Origin: Mailhella massiliensis
GTDB taxonomy: Bacteria; Desulfobacterota; Desulfovibrionia; Desulfovibrionales; Desulfovibrionaceae
NCBI RefSeq assembly: GCF_900155525.1
Contig: NZ_LT706951.1
Location: 805,534 to 869,533, forward strand
Reading direction: 5' to 3'
DNA: 64,000 nucleotides
The notes under the pieces are model-generated. The model was not told the DNA's origin, ran no database searches, and saw nothing but the letters and a program-made list of their open reading frames with translations. The position numbers and the translations under genes are program-made. Shown here piece by piece: positions 16,366-24,555 of the stretch (position 1 is the stretch's first letter; each line of letters starts with the position of its first letter).

Positions 16366-17484
16366 ATGTACCGTTTTCTTTCCCTTTTTCTTCAGCTTTC
16401 GGGTCCTCCGGCTCATGCTTCGCCCCCGCCGTGGAAAAAAACGCGCCTGCTGCTCTGCCTTGCCCTTGTTCTCTCCTGCCTGACCTGCGCTGTCCTGCTC
16501 ATGCGCGATCCGTGGCGGCCCGACGAAGACGCCCTGCGCGCCTCGCGCCTCATGCGCCGGGGCATGGAGGCCGTCGGAGAACTGCGCGAAGAACTCGGCA
16601 TCGCCGTAGACCCCGCGCTGGACCCGGCCCGTACCGGATTCATCGGCACGGACTACAGCGACCTCACCACCTCCATAGGGTTCCTGAGCGCCAAGCAGAC
16701 CAGCCTCAACCCCGATTTTGCAGGCCTTGTCACCTTCTGGCTGAAGCAGGCGGACGTCACCAGGGGCGACATCGTGGCCGTCTGTCTCACCGGCTCCTTT
16801 CCCGCCCTCAATCTTGCCGCACTCAGCGCCTGCGAAACCCTCGGCCTGCAACCGGTGGTCTTCTCTTCCGTGGGCGCCTCCAACTACGGGGCCAACATTC
16901 CGGGCCTTACCTGGCTGGATATGGAACGCGAACTGACCGCGCGCGGCATACTTCACGTGCAGACAGGCTTTGCCTCTCTGGGAGGCATCATGGACGGCGA
17001 CGGCGGTCTCGACGGCACGGGCTTCGCCCTCGGGGAAGAGGCCATACGCCGCCACGGCGCGGTCTCCATTCCCGAAAAAGGAGTGGAAGGCCTGGAAGAA
17101 GACATGAAGCGCCGCATGGCCATCTACTTTCAGAACGGCCCGCCCAGGGCCTTCATCAATGTAGGCGGGGGTGTGACCTCGCTCGGCTGGGTGAGCGAAG
17201 CCGCCCTGCTGGACAACGGTCTGCTCACGCGCGTGCCCGCCACAAAAAGCCCCCGGCGCGGCATCATCTTCCGCATGTACGAAAAAGGCATTCCCGTCAT
17301 CCATCTCATCAACATCGAACGCCTGGCCGCCCGCTACGACCTGCCCGCCGCCCCCACGTCCGTACCCGACGGAAAAGACAGAGAGACCCGGCGCATGTTC
17401 CGCATCACAGGCACGCTGCTGCTCTTCGCCCTCTGGGGAGCTCTTGCCGTCTGCGCCCTTCTTCCGCGACGTCAAAAAACATGA
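16366..17484 (+). CDS. pgsW: Poly-gamma-glutamate system protein PgsW-like
   Basis: This 372-aa protein has N-terminal (about residues 26-46) and C-terminal (about 345-365) membrane segments around a large extracytoplasmic domain. The N-terminal RASRLMRRGMEAVGELREE and FIGTDYSDLTTSIGFLSAKQ, and the central GGGVTSLGW, match the protein that accompanies PgsB and PgsC in non-Bacillus PGA loci and often replaces PgsA. It is the last gene of the operon; a convergent gene ends 72 bases beyond it. Its biochemical role is not known. The assignment rests on family pattern plus adjacency to pgsBC. Confidence 0.85.
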   Translation: MYRFLSLFLQLSGPPAHASPPPWKKTRLLLCLALVLSCLTCAVLLMRDPWRPDEDALRASRLMRRGMEAVGELREELGIAVDPALDPARTGFIGTDYSDLTTSIGFLSAKQTSLNPDFAGLVTFWLKQADVTRGDIVAVCLTGSFPALNLAALSACETLGLQPVVFSSVGASNYGANIPGLTWLDMERELTARGILHVQTGFASLGGIMDGDGGLDGTGFALGEEAIRRHGAVSIPEKGVEGLEEDMKRRMAIYFQNGPPRAFINVGGGVTSLGWVSEAALLDNGLLTRVPATKSPRRGIIFRMYEKGIPVIHLINIERLAARYDLPAAPTSVPDGKDRETRRMFRITGTLLLFALWGALAVCALLPRRQKT

Positions 17485-17556
17485 GCCTCCCCCCGGAGAG
17501 GACGGCATCCCTCCCGCACGGCGGAGTCACGCCGAAAACGCATTGCCCGTCACGTT

Positions 17557-20500
17557 TCAACGCTGCACGGTATCCTCAAGCCACGTCTGCACGGCGTCCG
17601 GTTCCTTTTTCAGGATATTCTCCACAAGCAGGTTCACCTCTTCCCGCATGGGGTCCTCAGCCCCGGCTTCCTCGGCTTCCTGAAAAAACATTTTCAGAAG
17701 TTCGCACAAGATACCGCCTTTCGCCCTGTCCCAGTAAACGCGGGGCATATCCCAGAACCGCGCCATGGCCGAAAACGCCTCCCGGCAATGATGGCGGGCA
17801 TAAAAACGGCACCATTCGGGAAAACCATGCAACGCTGTGAAAAGGTCGGGAAAGTTCCCCGCCGCCGTCAGTATCGCTTCCACAATATCGTACGGAACAA
17901 AAATAAAGCCCTGTTCCTGCCTGCTGAACAGCCGCATACCTTCGCTGATGATATTCCTGTCTTCCTTCCTGCAGGCCAGAATATCGCGTATGCCCGCAAA
18001 GCACATCTCCCGCAAAGGGTCGTCACCTGCGTTGAATACCAGCATCCGCATGCACTCCAGCCATACCCCGGCATGGTCGAGGGTGGAAAGCCGCCGCAGG
18101 TATTCCTCGCGCGGCATGCGCTGCAGAAGAAACGCCCATGTAAGAAGTTCCCCCAGTATTTCTGCGGAATCCTTCAGCGGCAGCGAACCCATGGCATCCA
18201 CATAGTACATGGTCTTTTCATAGTCGACATCCACACTGTCGCACAGATAATCCAGGGCAAAATCCCAGATTTCCGCAGGGCCGGGAGCCACGGCCCGGTC
18301 GAACAGCGTCCAGCCCTCCTCGGCGGGCAGGCGCATAAAGGCCAGATGGCGCAGCAGTACGGACCGCGGACCGGGATGGGAATCGGCGGCAAAGGCAAAA
18401 AGGCAGTCGTTCAGCCACGGCGGCAGAGAAAGAGCTTTTTCCCGCAGGCGTACCGCCAGCGTGCACACGGCGGAAACCCAGCTTCCCCGGACGGCGTTTT
18501 CAAACTCTTCCAGCCTATCGCTTCCCTGCCCTGCGGAAAGCCTGTCCGTCCATGCAACCATGTGTTGCAAGCTCTCCGCCTCCTTTGCAGAAGAAACAAG
18601 GTAGATGCAGGCGTGCAGCACAGCATCCGCCGCAAACACCTGCACCTTGCGCTTTTCTCCCAGTGCCCCCATAGCCGTCAGCGCATCCCAGAGCCATTCC
18701 CGGGAAGGCGTCGAGGCCACGGGCCTTGCGCCGGAAATGGTGAGATTGCCGAACCTGCTCCAGGCATGCTGTGCCACGCCTTCCATGACGGCATCGGCAA
18801 AAAGGGGCGCAATATCCTCCGGCCATGTGCTCATGCGGGGCCAGAAGGCTTCCGGCTTTCTGCGCGCCGCGCTGGAAAGCGCTCGTGCCAGTTCCTCCGG
18901 CCCGCCCATGAAATGCCCGTCCACATATTCTCTGAGTCTGTCGTCCGTACCGGGAGCGGAATAATACCGGAGCAGGCGCAGAAGTTCTTCGTCGGAAAGT
19001 TCCAGCAGCGTATCCTCATCACAGGGAGACACTACAGTGCCGACGCGCATGGACTCTCCGTCCCCGGATGCAGCAGGGGCGGGTTCCTTCAGCTTTTCCA
19101 GAACGGCCACGCTCTCCGGCAGGCGGTACGGCGCGGGCACGGCGGCAAGGTAGAGTTTCCAGAACCATGCCGCACGGTCGGCATCAGGGGCCTCTCTCCC
19201 CAGAGCAATCAAATCACGCTGAAAGGCATCAAGCACGTCTTTCTCAAGATGCGGCGCGGCCTTTTGCAGCAAAAGAGCCAAAGGCTGCCGGAAATATACC
19301 CCGCACGGAGTCGCCTTGCCTATGTGCGAAAGCGCCTCCTGCACCAGACTCAGGTTGTTCTGCGGCTGCTCCAGAAGGCCGCACAGACATAGATAGCGTA
19401 TGCCGAGTTCGTCCGAAGCCCAGAGCTTCGCGGCATGATCCTGCCACCACGGGCTGTTCTTCTCCGCATGATGTATGCAGGCCCGCACGACGGCCGAAAA
19501 CAGCATGTCGAAGCCGTACTCTGCGCCGGGTACTTTTTTTCTGATGCAGTCATGGAAAAAATACCGCGTGCGGCCATCCATGAGAGTCATGCCTCCCTCA
19601 CGGCTCCACTCCTCCATGGAGGCAATCGCCATGTCGAGCAGCACTTCCGAATCCCGCATTCTTCCCTCAAGAAAATCCCTGCGGTAAAAATCCGCCGTGC
19701 CGCATTCAAGCCTGAGGTTCCCCGCCATGCGCGCGTGCTTCACCTTACGGGTGATGAAACGCCATAAAAGGTCGTCGTTACCATTCTCGGCGTCGACCCA
19801 TTGTGACAGCGGCCTGCCCAGCATCAGATGCGGAGCATCCCCCACAACGTCCATGAGCCGCTCGAAAAGCTCCCGCAGGCCGGGAACATTCCATTCGGAA
19901 ACGTCGTTCAACCAGAAGACGGCAGCCCCCACAACGACGGCATCTTCCCTGCCTGTATCCAGCAGGTATCTCCACAGCCGGACGATTTCGGCAAGGTTCA
20001 CGCCCTCGCGGTTCCCGCACCAGATTCCAAAGCGTACCAGGCTCCACCGGTCACGTTTCTCCTTCCACAGCGGCAGAAAATGGCGGCAGAGAAAGGCAAA
20101 CCACCGCTCCGGCTCCGCCGCTTCCAGAAACGCAAAAAAAAGATGCTCATCCCTATTATTGGAAAGCAGGGAAGCATCCCTCTCTTCCGGCTCCACCTCG
20201 GCCATGGAAACAGCCAGAAGCCATTTGAAGTGGAACGCCGGTTCCGGCGAACGAAGCGCCTCGCGCACTTCGCGCCGAAAACGCGCGGAATCCCTCGCCC
20301 TCAGGGCAAAAAAGAACACCCGCACGGCGGCCCGCAGAGAGGGACGGGAGGACATGCCCGTAATGAACTCCAGCAGCGTTTTTCCGTTGCGCATGGCATG
20401 GCTTACGGCCAGCCAGTCCGTCCATGTCTGGTGTATGAACGTATAGCGGTGAATTTTCTCTTCCCAGAGCACCCCTTCGCTTTCACAGAAGCGGAGCTGC

Positions 20501-22056
20501 TCCTCCGTAAGATTCAGCTCATCCCGCCCCATGGAAAGCCGGTCTTGCTCAAGCATCCGCAGGGCGACATCTTCCAATTGCTCCCGGAGCGCGGGCCAGT
20601 CCGTACGTCTGCGGCCGAGCTGGCGCAGGTATTCCTCGGCAAGTTCCCAGGCCGTGACCGCATCGGAGCCGCCGCATTCCCGCCAGACGAAAAGAAACAT
20701 CCCAAGCATACGCGGCAGGGAAATCAGCGCCTTCTGCTTCTCCGAAAGCCGGGCAATCTCCACCCCCATGCCTTCCAGCCAGGGCAGAACATCCTTCTCC
20801 ACCTCAAGCGGCCCGGCCTCCACCTTCTTCCATGGGCGGAACATATCGAAATACGGGTCATAGTCGAAATCGAATTTCCGGCAGGCAGCCGTCACCGTCA
20901 CATCCTTCAACGGGCGGAGCTGTTCCAGCACGACGCGCACAGGCCCGAAAAATTCTTCTCCGGCCATGGAAAGCACGTCCAGAGAATCCACCACAACCAC
21001 CACCTTCCGCCGCTCCGCCATGCGGGCCACGGCATCGACGAAGGTTTCCGTCAGATTCCCGAGCTCCTCTCCTCCCAGGTCGCGCGCCTGCACAAATACG
21101 GGAAACAGGTCGGAACGCTCCTTCAGCGCATCCCACAAATCCAGCAGGATGCAGGTCTTGCCCGCTCCGGCCTCCCCGGTAAGAAGCGCATTTTGCCCTT
21201 CCTCCACAAGACGCAGCAGTTGCTGCGTCTCGCTGCGGAAAAAGCGCCGCCCTCCAATATCTCTGGGCCAGCTTGTTCCCCGCAGGGAATACTTTTCAAC
21301 ATACCGTTTCAGCTCTTCTTCACTGCGCAGGGGCGTGACGCGGCAGCCCGCCGTTGCCAGCGTATCCAGAAGGCTCTGCCGGGTAAGGTGAAACTTCTTT
21401 TCAGGAATACGGCGCCTTTTCTCAGCGTCGGCAGCATCCGTTCTTGCCGCCATGCGGCGGATTTTCTCCTTGATGGCGGCAAGAGCCGTATCTCCTCCGG
21501 CAACCTGCCGCCTGAGACGCAAAGGAATCTCTTTCTGAAGCTGTTCCAAAGAGATATTGCGAAATTCGAGCGCAAGGAAAAAACGCCGCAGGCGTTCCTC
21601 GTTCTGCTCCCCCACCGTCTGCCTGAAGTTCTCATACTCCCTTTTTGCCTTCGCGCTCATCAGCGAGAGAAACTCTCCGTCATTCTCCGCCATCCGGGCA
21701 CACTCGATGATACCCGTCAGAACGGGAAAGGGGCTGGCAGAATAAAAAACAAAGCGCTGCCCGGCGGAAGCGCACAAAAACTGCTTCCATGCCTTGAGGA
21801 GATCTTCCCTCAGGGAAGAAAAGGTCCAGTTTCCATAGCCGGGGCTGTTGACCTTGCACTGGCAGAAGACGGCGTCACCGTTTTTATGGTGAACGACAAT
21901 GTCATCCACAGGCACCTCTCTGCCCTGTGCATCAAAAAGCACCTCGCACTCAAGGCTCTGGATACTCTCGCCGTCAAGCATGTCCAGCGCCAGATTCACG
22001 GCCACAAGAACCTGATATTCATCTCCCCTGTTTGAATACATGCCGGCCCTGCTCAT
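17557..22056 (-). CDS. Avs-like STAND NTPase with N-terminal nuclease-like domain
   Basis: This is a predicted 1499-aa defence protein. Residues 1-110 resemble the DUF4297/Cap4 dsDNA nuclease domain, with NRGDEYQVLVAVNLAL and the catalytic-type pattern Asp51/Asp52 ... Gln66-x-Lys68 (FCQCK). A STAND/NACHT-like ATPase follows, with Walker A TGEAGAGKT (Lys300) and Walker B VVVVVDSLD about 60 residues on. The remaining 900 or so residues are helical, repeat-like and carry many Trp/Leu/Glu pairs, fitting a phage-protein sensor. This is the plan of Avs proteins. The start at 22056 (MSRAG) has a GGAGGG site; two upstream ATGs do not. The gene stands alone on its strand. Family placement is inferred. 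Confidence 0.72.
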   Translation of the reverse strand: MSRAGMYSNRGDEYQVLVAVNLALDMLDGESIQSLECEVLFDAQGREVPVDDIVVHHKNGDAVFCQCKVNSPGYGNWTFSSLREDLLKAWKQFLCASAGQRFVFYSASPFPVLTGIIECARMAENDGEFLSLMSAKAKREYENFRQTVGEQNEERLRRFFLALEFRNISLEQLQKEIPLRLRRQVAGGDTALAAIKEKIRRMAARTDAADAEKRRRIPEKKFHLTRQSLLDTLATAGCRVTPLRSEEELKRYVEKYSLRGTSWPRDIGGRRFFRSETQQLLRLVEEGQNALLTGEAGAGKTCILLDLWDALKERSDLFPVFVQARDLGGEELGNLTETFVDAVARMAERRKVVVVVDSLDVLSMAGEEFFGPVRVVLEQLRPLKDVTVTAACRKFDFDYDPYFDMFRPWKKVEAGPLEVEKDVLPWLEGMGVEIARLSEKQKALISLPRMLGMFLFVWRECGGSDAVTAWELAEEYLRQLGRRRTDWPALREQLEDVALRMLEQDRLSMGRDELNLTEEQLRFCESEGVLWEEKIHRYTFIHQTWTDWLAVSHAMRNGKTLLEFITGMSSRPSLRAAVRVFFFALRARDSARFRREVREALRSPEPAFHFKWLLAVSMAEVEPEERDASLLSNNRDEHLFFAFLEAAEPERWFAFLCRHFLPLWKEKRDRWSLVRFGIWCGNREGVNLAEIVRLWRYLLDTGREDAVVVGAAVFWLNDVSEWNVPGLRELFERLMDVVGDAPHLMLGRPLSQWVDAENGNDDLLWRFITRKVKHARMAGNLRLECGTADFYRRDFLEGRMRDSEVLLDMAIASMEEWSREGGMTLMDGRTRYFFHDCIRKKVPGAEYGFDMLFSAVVRACIHHAEKNSPWWQDHAAKLWASDELGIRYLCLCGLLEQPQNNLSLVQEALSHIGKATPCGVYFRQPLALLLQKAAPHLEKDVLDAFQRDLIALGREAPDADRAAWFWKLYLAAVPAPYRLPESVAVLEKLKEPAPAASGDGESMRVGTVVSPCDEDTLLELSDEELLRLLRYYSAPGTDDRLREYVDGHFMGGPEELARALSSAARRKPEAFWPRMSTWPEDIAPLFADAVMEGVAQHAWSRFGNLTISGARPVASTPSREWLWDALTAMGALGEKRKVQVFAADAVLHACIYLVSSAKEAESLQHMVAWTDRLSAGQGSDRLEEFENAVRGSWVSAVCTLAVRLREKALSLPPWLNDCLFAFAADSHPGPRSVLLRHLAFMRLPAEEGWTLFDRAVAPGPAEIWDFALDYLCDSVDVDYEKTMYYVDAMGSLPLKDSAEILGELLTWAFLLQRMPREEYLRRLSTLDHAGVWLECMRMLVFNAGDDPLREMCFAGIRDILACRKEDRNIISEGMRLFSRQEQGFIFVPYDIVEAILTAAGNFPDLFTALHGFPEWCRFYARHHCREAFSAMARFWDMPRVYWDRAKGGILCELLKMFFQEAEEAGAEDPMREEVNLLVENILKKEPDAVQTWLEDTVQR

Positions 22057-22148
22057 ACGTCCCTCCATGGAAACATGAGGCAATGGTAAGAACGCCGGGC
22101 AGACATGGCAAGAAAAACTCGACGTATGTTTTCAGAGCCGCCGCCCCC

Positions 22149-23471
22149 CTACACCATGGCGGTAAAAAGGAACACGGCGTGCATGGAAGAGACAAGCGCC
22201 GTAAAGGCCCGCTCCGCGCGGCCGTCCGCGCCCTTTCCCAGAAAGGTCATACAGAGGCCCCCGCGGGGGCAGGCGTTGAGGCAGGCGCGGCACAGGGTGC
22301 AGGAAAGTCCGGGTCCGTGTTCCGCCGGACCTTTTTCCGTAAGCGCGCCGTAGCGGCAAAAGCGCGCGCAGGCTCCGCAGGAGGTGCAGGCCGCGGTGCG
22401 GCGCAGCCGCCAGGGCGAAAGCCTGCCCAGAAGACAGGCCAGAAGGCCCAGCGGGCAGATGGCGGTGCAATAGGCGGCCCAGCCCTTTTTCCGGCTTAGG
22501 AACGCGCTCACGGGCAGCATGGCAAGGCCGAGCGCCACGCCGCAGGCCACGGCCGCGGAAGCGGAAGCGCCGCGGGAAAGAAGAAGCGCCGCGCCGCACA
22601 CCACGGCAAGGGAAAGGGCGCGCCGGCGAAGGGGGCCGGGGTGATGCGCGGGCCGCGCAAAGGAAGCGGCCCATGCATCCCACGAACCGAAATAGCACAG
22701 GTGGCTGCACCATGCGGAACCGGCCAGCAATACGGACACAAGAAAAAGCACGGGCATGAAGGAAAGCTCTCCCCGGTAGACAGCCCCGGCAACAATCACG
22801 CCCGGCACGGGAACATGCAGTTCCCCGCTCATGGAAAATACGGCCCATCCCGCCGCGGCAAGCAGCATCTGGCCGAAAAACACCACGGAAAACAGCCGCC
22901 ACACCCGCATTCTGGCGCGGTATGCCCTTTTTCCGTCCGCAAGGAGTCCGCAGACAAAGGCGCTCCACAAACCGGCCGCAAAGGCCTGCGCCACCCCTGC
23001 CCCCGGCACGAAGCGCCCGGCAAGCAGAAGATGCGGCACATACCGCGCCATACAGTACAGCGGCACAAAGGCAAGCATGAAGGCCGCGCCCTGCATGAGG
23101 GCCTGCTCCCGCCCACGGCAGAACCACGCTCGGCCGTACGCGGAAAAAAGCATGCCTGCGGCAAGCGCCGTAAACGCGGCAACGCCAAGCAGTATGGCCG
23201 CAAGGCGCATCCACGGCGCTCCCACGGCAAGGCGCATCTGCACAAGCGCTTCCAGCGTAAAAAGCCACTCCACGCAGAAAAAAAACAGCGCCGCAGCGGA
23301 AAGAACGCGCATCCACGCCGCCCGGCCCAGACAGGCCGCCGCCCACAAAAGGCACAAGAGCGCCCCGTCCCCCCGGCCCGCGCGCCACAGGTGCGCCGCT
23401 CCCAGCAGAAGGGAAAGCGCCGTCGCCGCAAAACAAAGTACGCTTCCGATGCCCCGTTGTTGTTCTTCCAT
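22149..23471 (-). CDS. NapH/NosR-like membrane polyferredoxin
   Basis: This 440-aa protein has about 10-11 transmembrane helices. Two membrane-proximal cysteine motifs are CSHLCYFG and CTAICPLG, the CxxxCP-type pair of NapH/NosR/RdxA proteins. Two 4Fe-4S clusters follow at the C-terminus, CTSCGACARFC and CTLCRACLNACP. It should carry electrons between the quinone pool and a periplasmic or cytoplasmic partner. It is divergent from nrfHA across a shared regulatory region, so a link to nitrite or nitrogen-oxide respiration is reasonable but not proven. The last 30 residues are a further hydrophobic helix. Confidence 0.8.
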   Translation of the reverse strand: MEEQQRGIGSVLCFAATALSLLLGAAHLWRAGRGDGALLCLLWAAACLGRAAWMRVLSAAALFFFCVEWLFTLEALVQMRLAVGAPWMRLAAILLGVAAFTALAAGMLFSAYGRAWFCRGREQALMQGAAFMLAFVPLYCMARYVPHLLLAGRFVPGAGVAQAFAAGLWSAFVCGLLADGKRAYRARMRVWRLFSVVFFGQMLLAAAGWAVFSMSGELHVPVPGVIVAGAVYRGELSFMPVLFLVSVLLAGSAWCSHLCYFGSWDAWAASFARPAHHPGPLRRRALSLAVVCGAALLLSRGASASAAVACGVALGLAMLPVSAFLSRKKGWAAYCTAICPLGLLACLLGRLSPWRLRRTAACTSCGACARFCRYGALTEKGPAEHGPGLSCTLCRACLNACPRGGLCMTFLGKGADGRAERAFTALVSSMHAVFLFTAMV

Positions 23472-24014
23472 GGTCTTCCTCGCAGTCTTTCGGGAAAAGT
23501 CCGTTGTCCCGTCCGTCCGGGCTTACCTTGTTTTTCTCCGCCCTGCCGTGATTCTGGTCATATGCCGCGCCTCCCCGTGAAGGGCTTTTCCCCGCCGGGC
23601 CCGGCCTGCCGCCGCCGGAACATACAGGCGCGCGCCCGCGCAGGCAAGCCCCTCCTCCGCGCATCCGCCCTCCTGCAAAGCCGTGCCGCAGGCGCACGCA
23701 GGCTTCTTCAATGCGGCAGGGCGACCTTCCCAAAGGTATCCCTCCCGCACGGGCCTTCGCTGCGCACCCAAAGCCGCGGCCGCAGCCTTCGCCCCCCCGC
23801 GCAGAGCCTTCCCGGAAGGCACCTTCCGCCCGGCGAAGCCGCAAAAAAAAGCAAAAACGGTTCCATTCCCCGCCCACGCGGCTCTTCATGCTTCTCCCCG
23901 GCCCCGCTTTTCCGGCCTTGTGCCGCCATCCGGTTTTGCGGCCGTCTTCCGTTCTTCACGCCCCGCCTTTCCGCTCCCGCACAAAAACACGTCCCTGATA
24001 TTCTTTCCCGTGTT
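23472..24014. other. Long GC-rich region between polyferredoxin and nrfHA
   Basis: About 540 bases without a gene I can support. A 99-codon minus-strand frame (23523-23822) with several cysteines exists, but it has no family resemblance and low-complexity Ala/Arg/Gly content. The right end turns AT-rich where the nrfHA promoter lies. Confidence 0.45.
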
Positions 24015-24057
24015 TGTGATTCAAATCACATTATCTTTTTTCAGGCTCGCGTATAAA
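24015..24057 (+). promoter_or_regulatory. CRP/FNR-family site and promoter of nrfHA
   Basis: A perfect palindrome, TGTGATTCAAATCACA (24015-24030), is followed by a TATAAA -10 element (24052-24057). If transcription starts 7 bases after the -10 (about 24064), the palindrome centre is at -41.5, the canonical class II activation position. No good -35 is present, as expected for an activator-dependent promoter. A CRP/FNR-family regulator such as the HcpR-type regulators of sulphate reducers is the likely activator. Confidence 0.65.
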
Positions 24058-24096
24058 GGAAGTGCCGGAGTGTTTTTTAGCGGAAGGAGGAGACCC

Positions 24097-24555
24097 ATGA
24101 AAGCATCCAGGCACGGACCATGGAAAATGCTGCTGGGGGGCACGGCGCTGGGAGCGGCGCTGGTGCTTCTGGCTGCGGCCGGAATGCAGTATTCCGATTC
24201 AAGACCTTTCTGTTCCACCTGTCACGTCATGAAGGAGGCGGCGCTCACGCACAGCCTCTCGCCTCATGCGGATCTTGCGTGCAACGAGTGCCACGCGCCC
24301 CACAGCCTTGTGGCCAAACTGCCCTTCAAGGCGCAGGAAGGCCTGCGCGACTTCGTGGCCAACCTTCAGGGCAAGGAAGCGCCGCTTCTTGCGCGGACGG
24401 AAACGCGGGACGTGGTGAACGCCAACTGCCGCGCCTGTCACGGCGTGACCAATGCGGATGTGATGATGGCCAAGCCCTACTGTGTGGACTGCCACCGGGG
24501 CATGGCGCACCAGAAGAAAATTCCTGTCAGCTTCAGGGAGGCGGCTGATGAATAA
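24097..24555 (+). CDS. nrfH: Cytochrome c nitrite reductase small subunit NrfH
   Basis: This 152-aa NapC/NirT-family membrane quinol dehydrogenase passes electrons from menaquinol to NrfA. It has one N-terminal membrane anchor (residues 11-30) and four haem motifs: CSTCH (39-43), CNECH (62-66), CRACH (111-115) and CVDCH (129-133). The ATG follows GGAAGGAGG. The stop overlaps the nrfA start, so the two are translationally coupled. Length and motif spacing match NrfH of Desulfovibrio. Confidence 0.96.
   Translation: MKASRHGPWKMLLGGTALGAALVLLAAAGMQYSDSRPFCSTCHVMKEAALTHSLSPHADLACNECHAPHSLVAKLPFKAQEGLRDFVANLQGKEAPLLARTETRDVVNANCRACHGVTNADVMMAKPYCVDCHRGMAHQKKIPVSFREAADE

Noticed and set aside
19828-22035. 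735-codon plus-strand frame inside the STAND gene
   Set aside because: Antisense shadow. The minus-strand frame has a nuclease-like motif, a P-loop and a ribosome binding site.
23523-23822. 99-codon cysteine-containing minus-strand frame
   Set aside because: No binding site, no family resemblance and composition typical of GC-rich non-coding DNA.
22132-23889. 585-codon frame on the same strand as the polyferredoxin, in another frame
   Set aside because: The other frame has ordered cysteine motifs and membrane helices; this one is Arg/Gly/Ala-rich.
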